Shown here: positions 1-6,624 of the stretch, one piece after another | How the letters are laid out: each line of letters begins with the position of its first letter | Numbering within the stretch: position 1 is the first letter of the stretch | NCBI GenBank assembly: GCA_030594925.1 | Contig: JAUVEG010000062.1 | Coordinates: 1-7,275, forward strand | From: Gammaproteobacteria bacterium | GTDB lineage: Bacteria; Pseudomonadota; Gammaproteobacteria; Chromatiales; Chromatiaceae | Direction: 5' to 3' | DNA: 7,275 nt | Made by a program: the position numbers and the translations under genes | The notes under the pieces: generated by a model | Database searches by the model: none | The model's input: the letters and a program-made list of their open reading frames with translations, nothing else | Told to the model about the DNA's origin: nothing

Positions 1-90
1 CCCGCCGCTGCGAATCGGCAGGATGGGGGTTTGGGGGAAGGGTTGGCATGAGATAGATCGTATGCCACGAAATTATCTCCCTTCCCCCAT
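1..90. other. Non-coding region downstream of rodA with nested inverted repeats
   Basis: No gene is supported here. Positions 32-42 and 79-89 form a perfect 11-bp inverted repeat (TGGGGGAAGGG and its complement). Inside it, 44-49 and 62-67 form a second perfect 6-bp pair (TGGCAT / ATGCCA). An alternative pairing of 50-55 with 74-79 (GAGATA / TATCTC) is also possible, so two folds compete. The plus strand of 21-42 is very G-rich, with G runs at 25-29, 33-37 and 40-42. A readthrough transcript from rodA would carry the C-rich complement. This could be part of the end-of-operon terminator region or a fragment of a dispersed repeat; the sequence alone does not decide. Confidence 0.5.
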
Positions 91-147
91 AGAAAAACTT
101 GCAAGCAAGTTCTGATTGAAGCGCGCAGCGATTCGATCAGAGCTTGC
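91..147 (+). repeat. 57-bp hairpin repeat, copy 1 (3' of rodA)
   Basis: This copy matches the reverse complement of 4727-4783 at 55 of 57 positions; the differences are at 102 and 106. Positions 107-147 match perfectly (41 bp). On the plus strand, 105-120 pairs with 132-147 as a 16-bp stem with two T-G wobbles (110/142 and 117/135) around an 11-nt loop, GCGCGCAGCGA. Read on the minus strand the two wobbles become C-A mismatches, so the plus orientation folds better. The copy starts 7 bp beyond the rodA stop codon. Size and structure fit a REP-like or other non-autonomous dispersed element, but only two copies are visible here and the family is not recognised. Confidence 0.85.
93..111 (-). terminator. 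Possible intrinsic terminator of the mreB-rodA operon
   Basis: On the minus strand, 44 nt past the rodA stop, AACTTG (111-106) can pair with CAAGTT (101-96) around the loop CTTG, followed directly by Ts down to 93. The larger imperfect hairpin of the repeat (147-105) lies immediately upstream in the transcript. The small stem is short and AT-rich and its U-tract is partly inside the stem, so it would be a weak intrinsic terminator alone. The position at the end of a five-gene operon favours termination here. Rho-dependent termination is equally possible. Confidence 0.35.
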
Positions 148-154
148 CTGGATA

Positions 155-1327
155 TCAGTCGAAAAATGAGGTGATTTCGGATTGTCTTGTCCTCGAAGGT
201 TCACGATGCGTGTGGATTGACATCAATATGCCAAATCCCGCCATGATGGTGATAATGGAGGTGCCGCCGTAGCTGACTAATGGCAACGGGACTCCGACGA
301 CCGGCATGATGCCGGTTACCATGCCGGTATTGACCAGCAGATAGATAAAGAAAACCAGTGTCAGGGCGCCGCCAAGCAGACGCCCATACGCAGAATCTGA
401 CATTGCGGCGATATAGAGCCCACGCAAAATAATAAACAGATAGAGCAGCAGCATGATGATGATGCCCGCCAGGCCGATCTCTTCGGCGATGACGGCAAAG
501 ATGAAGTCGGTGTGCTGCTCCGGCAGAAAATCGAGATGGCACTGGGTGCCATTGAGCCACCCCTTTCCAAACATGCCGCCGGAGCCGATGGCAATGCTTG
601 ATTGAATAATATGGTAACCGGCTCCAAGAGGGTCGTTTTGCGGGTCGAACAGCGTCAGTACACGACGTTTCTGATAGGGATGCAGAAACATGTCGAGGAT
701 GTCCGGGTTATAAAGAACGGCACTGATGCCGGCAATGGCAACGATGAACAGAAGGATAATCAGCCGCCAGCTGAGACCGGCAAAAAAGAGTGTGAACACC
801 CCGGCAGCTGTCACCAGAATTGCAGTGCCGAGATCCGGCTGTTTGATGATCAATGCGGCAGGGATCAGGGTCAGAACAAAGGCGGTCAGCAGGTGCCAGG
901 CTTTGACCGGTTGTGGTCTGGATGCGAGAAAGCCGGCGCACATCATTGGCACTGCCAGCTTGACGATTTCAGAAGGCTGGAAACGAAAGCCGCCGATTAG
1001 CAGCCAGCGCTGCGCACCCTTGCTCATATCTCCCATCACAAGCACGCCAATCAGCAGCGCCAGTCCGGCAAGATAGAACCACGGCGAGATGGCCTTGAGT
1101 TTTGCCGGTGAAAGCTGGGCGAGGGCAAACATCACGACAAGTGCAATCGCGATATTCACGAGCTGGCGCCTGACCATTGCGATGTCGCTGTCACTGGCGC
1201 TGTAGAGCATGGCAAGTCCAAAGGCGCACAGCAGTAGAATGCCTGTCAGAAGAGGGAGGTCGATATGCAGACGCGGCAGCAGTGGTGTGCTCACCTGTTT
1301 TGGCATCGAGAGTATGCTGTCACTCAT
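155..1327 (-). CDS. rodA: RodA, SEDS-family peptidoglycan glycosyltransferase
   Basis: The product is a 390-residue multipass inner-membrane protein (E. coli RodA is about 370). It polymerises lipid II into glycan strands for lateral-wall growth, with PBP2 as its partner. Visible family signatures are GAQRW (104-108), FQPSE (116-120), KQPDLGT (162-168), DPLGAGYH (232-239), LPEQHTDFIF (268-277) and PLPLVSYGG near the C-terminus. Asp274 in HTDF aligns with the catalytic Asp262 of E. coli RodA. I chose the ATG at 1327, not the GTG at 1360: it overlaps the mrdA stop in ATGAGTGA and has GGAG (1341-1338) 10 nt upstream. The GTG alternative would add 11 residues and lies deeper inside mrdA with a poor ribosome site. 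It is the last gene of the mreBCD-mrdA-rodA operon and appears intact. Confidence 0.97.
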   Translation of the reverse strand: MSDSILSMPKQVSTPLLPRLHIDLPLLTGILLLCAFGLAMLYSASDSDIAMVRRQLVNIAIALVVMFALAQLSPAKLKAISPWFYLAGLALLIGVLVMGDMSKGAQRWLLIGGFRFQPSEIVKLAVPMMCAGFLASRPQPVKAWHLLTAFVLTLIPAALIIKQPDLGTAILVTAAGVFTLFFAGLSWRLIILLFIVAIAGISAVLYNPDILDMFLHPYQKRRVLTLFDPQNDPLGAGYHIIQSSIAIGSGGMFGKGWLNGTQCHLDFLPEQHTDFIFAVIAEEIGLAGIIIMLLLYLFIILRGLYIAAMSDSAYGRLLGGALTLVFFIYLLVNTGMVTGIMPVVGVPLPLVSYGGTSIITIMAGFGILMSIHTHREPSRTRQSEITSFFD

Positions 1328-3269
1328 CGCTGTCTCTCTCCCCGCTCTCTTGAGAATCACTCACCTGTTGTGTGTTCTCCTCATCTGCTTTCTCTTCATC
1401 GGTTTCCTCTTCACCGCTCACCTGCTGCTCTGTTTCAATGCTCTCTTCGAGCAGGAATGCATCCATGATCCGGCGTGCAATCGGCGCCGCTGTCGAGCCG
1501 CCATGACCGCCATGCTCAACGATGACGGAAATTGCGATCTGCGGATCGTCAGTCGGGGCAAATGCAATAAACAGTGCATGATCATGTTTATCTTTGGACA
1601 ACTTTTTTGCATCGTAGGTTTCACTCTGCTTCATGCTGACGACCTGAGCGGTGCCGGTTTTACCGGCAATTCTGTAGCTCTTGCTGCGGATGCGTTTGGC
1701 CGTGCCACGTGGCGCCTCCACCACCTGCGACATGCCCTGGATCACCTGCTGCCAGTGATGCGGAACTCTCTTTTCGATGCGGGGGATTTCGTGGTCGGCC
1801 AGCGACGTGGAGATATCGTTGATATGCGATGCGAGACGCGGCGGAATCAATTTTCCATCCTCGGCAAGTACAGCGGTTGCATAGGCAAGCTGCAACGGGG
1901 AGACCAGCATATATCCCTGGCCGATGCCGGCATTGATAGTATCTCCCGGCACCCATGATTTTTTGTAGCGTTTTTTCTTCCACGCTGTAGAGGGCAGCAC
2001 AGCACCTGTCTCGTTAGGCATGTCGGCTCCCGTGGGTTGGCCAAAGCGAAACTGTGAGAGATAGTCATGCATATTATCGATGCCCATGGAGTAGGCGAGG
2101 TTGTAAAAATAGACATCGCAGGATTGTTCGATGGCCTTGTAGATGTTTGTGGTGCCATGCCCGCTTTTTTTCCAGTCACGAAATTTGCGTCCCGAACCTT
2201 TGATGCGATAGTGTCCCGGGCAAAAGATGGTTTGGTTGGCAGTGACAGTTCCCAACTCCAGTCCGGCCAGGGCAAGAAAAGGTTTGATGGTCGAACCTGC
2301 CGGGTAGCGGCCATGGATCGTACGGTTATAGAGTGGTGTTTCAGGATTTTCACGCAGGGCGCCATAATCCTTGAAGCTGATGCCATCGACAAATAGATTG
2401 GCGTCGAAGCCAGGCTTGCTGGCGAGCACCAGGATGCCGCCCGACTTGATGTCAATGGCGACTATCGCGCCTGAATGCTCTCCCAGTCCATCCATGGCAA
2501 TGCGCTGCAGTTCGATATCAAAATGAAGCTTGATATCCTTGCCGTTGACAGGAGGCTGGGTCTCTATGACACGCATAATGTGGCTGGTGGCATCCATCTC
2601 GACTTTTTGTACGCCGACCTCGCCATGCAGTTGCTCTTCGTAATAGCGTTCCAGCCCTGTTTTGCCGATATGGGAGGTGCCGCTGTAGGCTGCCTGATCG
2701 ATGCGCTTGAGTTCACGTTCATTGATCCTGCCGATGTAGCCTATGACATGGGCCGTCAACTCTCCATAGGGGTAGTAACGGCGCAGAGTGATGCCTATGT
2801 CTACACCCTGGAACTGGTGGCGTTCAACTGCAAATTTCGCCATCTCCTGCTGGTTCAGGCCGGTGCGGATGGCAATGCGTTCAAAGCGGCGTTGGCGCTT
2901 TTTCAGTTTGTTGAAGCGGCTTCTGTCATCATCACTGATGGGTATGACCTTCGACAGCTGCTCAATCGTCTCCGCGATATTTTTTACCTTGTCCGGATAG
3001 ATAAAAAGATCGATGCTGGGAATGTTCTGTGCCAGTAAAACACCGTTTCGATCTACGATCTCTCCACGAGTAGGCGGCAGTGGCAGCAGCCTGATGCGAT
3101 TTTCTGTGGAGAGGGTTGTATAAACTTCGTGATTGGTGACCTGAAGCCAGTAGAGGCGCGTGATGACCAGGCCGAGCGCCAGCAGGATAAAAGTGACTGT
3201 TGCCACAATCCGTCCAATGAAGCGGCGGCGTATGATCGCTTGCTGTTGCTGGGTCGTTGTGATCGGCAT
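1320..3269 (-). CDS. mrdA: PBP2 (MrdA), class B penicillin-binding protein, peptidoglycan transpeptidase
   Basis: A 649-residue elongation-specific D,D-transpeptidase that cross-links the glycan made by RodA. A short cytoplasmic N-terminus with a TTTQQQQ run leads to one membrane helix (about 18-40), then a dimerisation/pedestal domain with LPPTRGEIVDRNG (64-76), and the transpeptidase domain from about 265. Catalytic motifs are intact: S326-T-I-K329, S383-C-D385 and K537-T-G539. These match the spacing of E. coli PBP2 (Ser330, 633 residues). Residues 608-649 form a strongly acidic tail, 19 of 42 being Asp or Glu. The start is an ATG 3 nt after the mreD stop. No clear Shine-Dalgarno is visible, which suggests translational coupling to mreD. 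PBP3 (FtsI) is unlikely because rodA and mreBCD are adjacent and the N-terminal signatures are PBP2-like. Confidence 0.97.
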   Translation of the reverse strand: MPITTTQQQQAIIRRRFIGRIVATVTFILLALGLVITRLYWLQVTNHEVYTTLSTENRIRLLPLPPTRGEIVDRNGVLLAQNIPSIDLFIYPDKVKNIAETIEQLSKVIPISDDDRSRFNKLKKRQRRFERIAIRTGLNQQEMAKFAVERHQFQGVDIGITLRRYYPYGELTAHVIGYIGRINERELKRIDQAAYSGTSHIGKTGLERYYEEQLHGEVGVQKVEMDATSHIMRVIETQPPVNGKDIKLHFDIELQRIAMDGLGEHSGAIVAIDIKSGGILVLASKPGFDANLFVDGISFKDYGALRENPETPLYNRTIHGRYPAGSTIKPFLALAGLELGTVTANQTIFCPGHYRIKGSGRKFRDWKKSGHGTTNIYKAIEQSCDVYFYNLAYSMGIDNMHDYLSQFRFGQPTGADMPNETGAVLPSTAWKKKRYKKSWVPGDTINAGIGQGYMLVSPLQLAYATAVLAEDGKLIPPRLASHINDISTSLADHEIPRIEKRVPHHWQQVIQGMSQVVEAPRGTAKRIRSKSYRIAGKTGTAQVVSMKQSETYDAKKLSKDKHDHALFIAFAPTDDPQIAISVIVEHGGHGGSTAAPIARRIMDAFLLEESIETEQQVSGEEETDEEKADEENTQQVSDSQESGERDSDE

Positions 3270-3272
3270 GAA

Positions 3273-3761
3273 CTATTGGATACGAAAGTTCTGGCGGATT
3301 TCACGCAGGAGAATAAATATCCATGGCCACAGAAACATACCGATAAGAGGCGACAACCAGAACAGCATATCCGGCAGAAGTCCATCGGTGATGCCGAGTA
3401 TCAGGGCTGCAATGAGACGTTCAATATAGAGGATGACGAGCACGGTGAGAGCCTGCTGCCACATCGGCAACAGGCGCAGGCGCTTGTGCATGATCAGAAC
3501 AATATAGATAGCAAGGGCGTAGGCAAGAGCGTGTTGTCCAAGCAGCGATGAAGTGAGTGCATCGACAATAATGCCGATGGCAACAGCCGCAAAAATGCCG
3601 ATGCGGCCGGGCAGCGCCATGCTCCAGTAAATAAGCACCAGCAGCGGGATGTCCGGGCGGGCCTGATGGGCCCACAGTGGCAATGGAACAACCTGTATTA
3701 TCAATGCCGCTACGAATGTCGCATAGAGAACAATGGAGCCGCGATTTGAACTCTTATTCAT
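3273..3761 (-). CDS. mreD: MreD, rod shape-determining membrane protein
   Basis: The product is a small, very hydrophobic protein of 162 residues, the usual MreD length. It has about five membrane helices with short charged loops, and ends in a WPWIFILLREIRQNF-type segment. MreD is a membrane component of the Rod complex, working with MreC and the PBP2-RodA pair. It has no known enzymatic motif. I chose the ATG at 3761 (MNKSSNRG...), which overlaps the mreC stop in ATGAATAA. A second ATG at 3773 would add four residues. The open frame extends to 3887, but that extension is inside mreC and unlike an MreD N-terminus. Neither ATG has a strong Shine-Dalgarno, so coupling to mreC translation is likely. 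Identification rests on hydropathy, length and position between mreC and mrdA. Confidence 0.93.
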   Translation of the reverse strand: MNKSSNRGSIVLYATFVAALIIQVVPLPLWAHQARPDIPLLVLIYWSMALPGRIGIFAAVAIGIIVDALTSSLLGQHALAYALAIYIVLIMHKRLRLLPMWQQALTVLVILYIERLIAALILGITDGLLPDMLFWLSPLIGMFLWPWIFILLREIRQNFRIQ

Positions 3762-4695
3762 CACGATGCTCATCGTTGCCGGCTTGTTCCTCAGTGGGGG
3801 ACGGGGTTTCGTTCGATGACTCTTCGCCAGGTATGGCGTCACTCTCAGTGGCAATGTCAGCGACAGGCAGTTCAAGTGCGCTGTCAATACTCCATACCAG
3901 CATCACCTGCCGATCCTGGGAAAGGTTGGCCAGCGGGGTTGCAACGACGGAGCCGGATGTGCCTGCTGCAGGGATTTCTGTGATGCGGGCCACCGGGTAA
4001 TCCGGAGGGAAGCGTTCACCGAGTCCTGATGTCACCAGCATGTCGCCAACACGAACGTTGGCGCTGTCAGGAAGGTAGGGTAGTTCCAGCCTGTCGATGT
4101 GACCGGTGCCATGCGCTATGGTAAGCACCCCGGACCCAAGAACACGCACCGGAGTGGAGTGCAGTGAATCAGTAATCAACAGTACTGTGGAACGGAATGG
4201 AGTGACCTGTATCACCTGCCCCATAATGCCTGAGGCATTGATTACGGCCTGTCCCCGGTAGACACTGGACATGCTCCCTTTACTGAGAGTGACCTGCTGT
4301 TTATAGGGGGTGAGATTGATTCCAACAAGCTCGGCCAGGGAAACCCGCTCGCCCACTTTGAGTGTGGCGCCCAACTGCATACGCAGGCGGCTGTTCTCCT
4401 CTTCGAGAGACTGAAAACGCAGCATCTCCCCCTGCAGTCGAAGATTTTGTTCATGTAATTGCCGGTTTTCTCTCTGCAAGGTAGAGTGCGAACTGAACTG
4501 CTCTCCAATCCAGTTGAAAGCAGCCGCCGGAAATTCGGCGATCATGTGGATCGGATGAGTGACTGTGGTCAGAATATTGCGCAGGCTGTCCAGCTGCTGG
4601 TAACGATTATCAGCGATCATCAAAGAAGAGGAGAAGAGAAAAGCAACCAACAGAAGTGAGTTTGTCGACGTCCTCCGCGAGTTAAAAAGTTCGAT
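3754..4695 (-). CDS. mreC: MreC, rod shape-determining periplasmic scaffold protein (probable ATC start)
   Basis: MreC is a bitopic protein whose periplasmic part binds and activates PBP2. The frame shows a short cytoplasmic start, one membrane helix (about 13-28), a coiled coil (about 65-108, rich in Glu, Arg, Gln and Leu heptads), then the two-barrel MreC domain from about 115 with VGINLTPYKQQVTLSKG and TSGLGERFPPDYPVARI. The last 30 residues are acidic (11 Asp/Glu). The first ATG/GTG/TTG in frame is TTG at 4650, which would cut the membrane helix and has no ribosome site. The same frame stays open to a TAA about 50 nt further up. GGAGG at 4707-4703 lies 7 nt before ATC at 4695-4693, giving MELFNSRRTSTNSLLLVAFLF, a typical MreC N-terminus of 313 residues in all. 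The start is inferred; the gene itself is secure. Confidence 0.9.
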   Translation of the reverse strand: MELFNSRRTSTNSLLLVAFLFSSSLMIADNRYQQLDSLRNILTTVTHPIHMIAEFPAAAFNWIGEQFSSHSTLQRENRQLHEQNLRLQGEMLRFQSLEEENSRLRMQLGATLKVGERVSLAELVGINLTPYKQQVTLSKGSMSSVYRGQAVINASGIMGQVIQVTPFRSTVLLITDSLHSTPVRVLGSGVLTIAHGTGHIDRLELPYLPDSANVRVGDMLVTSGLGERFPPDYPVARITEIPAAGTSGSVVATPLANLSQDRQVMLVWSIDSALELPVADIATESDAIPGEESSNETPSPTEEQAGNDEHRDE

Positions 4696-4702
4696 TTTCG
4701 AG

Positions 4703-4707
4703 CCTCC
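4703..4707 (-). promoter_or_regulatory. Ribosome binding site deciding the mreC start
   Basis: GGAGG on the minus strand is followed by a 7-nt spacer and then ATC at 4695-4693. This is the strongest Shine-Dalgarno seen in the operon, and no ATG, GTG or TTG lies at a suitable distance. A second GGAGG at 4676-4672 has no usable start within 15 nt; the TTG at 4650 is 21 nt away. Confidence 0.55.
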
Positions 4708-4726
4708 GGGTGCGTACAGCCGTTAT

Positions 4727-4782
4727 GCAAGCTCTGATCGAATCGCTGCGCGCTTCAATCAGAACTTCCTTACAAGTTTTTC

Positions 4783-4783
<1 letters not shown>
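4727..4783 (-). repeat. 57-bp hairpin repeat, copy 2 (between mreB and mreC)
   Basis: This is the inverted partner of 91-147, with a perfect 41-bp core at 4727-4767. It begins at the first base of the region beyond mreB: position 4783 is the last base of the mreB TAA stop. In the mreB-to-mreC transcript it is read in its better-folding orientation, with a 14-bp stem (AAGTTCTGATTGAA against TTCGATCAGAGCTT, two G-U pairs) and the loop GCGCGCAGCGA, starting 17 nt after the stop. It fills 56 of the 87 nt between the genes. Such a stem could protect the 3' end of mreB mRNA or attenuate mreCD expression; that is inference. Confidence 0.85.
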
Positions 4784-5906
<1,123 letters not shown>

Positions 5907-5924
5907 TCACAGATTGAACCGTGT

Positions 5925-5953
5925 AATCTAACAATGCTTGAGCAAAGCGGCAA
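5925..5953 (-). promoter_or_regulatory. Candidate sigma-70 promoter for the mreB operon
   Basis: On the minus strand TTGCCG (5953-5948) lies 17 nt before TAGATT (5930-5925). Each box matches 4 of 6 consensus bases, and TGT directly before the -10 supplies an extended -10 TG. Transcription would begin near 5918, giving a leader of about 90 nt. Other TTG-led boxes closer to the gene, such as TTGACT at 5889-5884, lack a plausible -10 at 16-18 nt. I saw no equally good plus-strand promoter for gatC in this 225-bp divergent region. Confidence 0.4.
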
Positions 5954-6054
5954 GAAAAGATTTGTTTTTTGCATGAATTTTTCAGCCGCAGCCGGGAATT
6001 TCTGATACCTTTCATCTCTTTAATAGTGAAAAAATTATTTGGTAAGCGTAAAAA

Positions 6055-6342
6055 ATGAGTTTTGACCAATCTGAAGTGGAAAAAATCGCCCATCTGGCAA
6101 GAGTGGCTGTCAGCGACGATGAGGCGCAGCGCCTCACGGCTGATCTGTCGCGTATTCTTGATCTGGTGGCTGTGATGGATGAAGTGGATACCAGCGGAGT
6201 GGCGGCAATGGCGCATCCCTTGCATATGACACAGCGCCTGCGGGCCGACGAGGTGACAGAAGTCGACCAGCGTGAGCAGAACCAGAAAATCGCCCCCGCA
6301 ACAGAAAACGGACTCTACCTCGTGCCCCGTGTCATCGAGTGA
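6055..6342 (+). CDS. gatC: GatC, subunit C of Asp/Glu-tRNA amidotransferase
   Basis: The product has 95 residues, the normal GatC length. GatC wraps around and stabilises the GatA amidase and GatB kinase subunits. The complex converts Glu-tRNA(Gln) to Gln-tRNA(Gln), and in some organisms Asp-tRNA(Asn) to Asn-tRNA(Asn), using glutamine in the cytoplasm. The N-terminus MSFDQSEVEKIAHLARVAVSDDE and the central PLHMTQRLRADEVTE are characteristic, as is the C-terminal ENGLYLVPRVIE. The ATG at 6055 is the family-typical start; the upstream sequence is AT-rich with only a weak GGTAAG as possible ribosome site. It is divergent from mreB, and gatA follows after an unusually long gap filled by a repeat. 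Confidence 0.96.
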   Translation: MSFDQSEVEKIAHLARVAVSDDEAQRLTADLSRILDLVAVMDEVDTSGVAAMAHPLHMTQRLRADEVTEVDQREQNQKIAPATENGLYLVPRVIE

Positions 6343-6364
6343 TAACGCCTCCCGGCCTGTATAT

Positions 6365-6392
6365 TGTCATTTCGACCAAGGGGAGAGATTCT
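6365..6392 (+). repeat. Short dispersed-repeat-like motif (TCATTTCGACC...GGGAGAGATTCT)
   Basis: The 28 bp here closely resemble a short repeat I recall from many unrelated bacterial genomes, of the general form GTCATTTCGACC-GAAGGGAGAAATCT. It stands alone, 22 nt after the gatC stop and directly before the larger palindromic element. Only one copy is in this window, so the assignment rests on memory of the motif and not on a visible second copy. Confidence 0.4.
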
Positions 6393-6393
6393 A

Positions 6394-6538
6394 TAACTTC
6401 TCAATAAGCCCGTGCGTTCGATCATACATAGGATGTGCCGAGGAACGAGGCGCATCAAAATCCGCGCCGAATCGATGCGCCTCGCAAGCTCGGCACATCC
6501 TATGGGGCGTTATCCTCCACGGAGTTATTGAGAAGTTA
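6394..6538. mobile_element. 145-bp MITE/REP-like palindromic element between gatC and gatA
   Basis: The ends are terminal inverted repeats: 6394-6407 and 6525-6538 are a perfect 14-bp pair (TAACTTCTCAATAA), extending to 21 bp (6394-6414 / 6518-6538) with two mismatches. Inside, 6427-6442 and 6489-6504 pair perfectly over 16 bp (CATAGGATGTGCCGAG), and 6446-6456 with 6474-6484 over 11 bp (CGAGGCGCATC), around a 17-nt centre. Each inner arm is also a small REP-like hairpin of its own, GATGTGCC against GGCGCATC, so the centre is two head-to-head REP units. There is no coding capacity and no clear target-site duplication. The whole can fold as one long interrupted hairpin on either strand. It is best read as a non-autonomous element mobilised in trans. 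Confidence 0.7.
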
Positions 6539-6624
6539 CTTGAATTTTTACGAAGTCATTGAATAGTTACCAAATTTTCTCAAGAATCTTATTAGTCATC
6601 TAGAATTTCCGGATATCCCAAATC
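6539..6624 (+). promoter_or_regulatory. gatA upstream region with a weak candidate promoter
   Basis: This AT-rich 86 bp lies between the palindromic element and the gatA start. TAGAAT at 6601-6606 matches 5 of 6 bases of a -10 box and is preceded at 18 nt by TTCTCA (6577-6582, 4 of 6 of a -35). Transcription would begin near 6613, leaving a leader of about 12 nt. A ribosome site is poor (GGATAT, 6611-6616). If the palindromic element blocks readthrough from gatC, such a promoter would be needed; otherwise gatA is simply in the gatC operon. Confidence 0.2.

Noticed and set aside
1..49. Possible start of a further minus-strand gene at ATG 49
   Set aside because: There is no ribosome site, the sequence is a pyrimidine-rich repeat, and only 16 codons are visible; it cannot be supported from this window.
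602..1076. Plus-strand open frames of 132 and 116 codons opposite rodA
   Set aside because: They lie wholly antisense to an intact rodA, have no hydrophobic or domain pattern of a known family, and have compositions expected from complementing membrane-protein codons.
1209..1958. A 249-codon plus-strand open frame
   Set aside because: It is antisense to the end of mrdA and the start of rodA, both clearly real, and has no recognisable domain or ribosome site.
2475..3038. A 187-codon plus-strand open frame
   Set aside because: It is antisense to the PBP2 N-terminal half; the minus-strand frame carries all the family motifs.
3762..3887. Longer N-terminus for MreD starting at 3887
   Set aside because: It would lie inside mreC, adds 42 residues unlike MreD, and the ATG at 3761 gives the standard length and a typical stop/start overlap.
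4648..4650. TTG as the mreC start
   Set aside because: It cuts the membrane helix and is 21 nt from the nearest GGAGG; an upstream start is needed for a normal MreC anchor.
6272..6562. A 96-codon plus-strand frame overlapping the gatC end and the palindrome
   Set aside because: It starts inside gatC in another frame and reads through a palindromic repeat; no family features.
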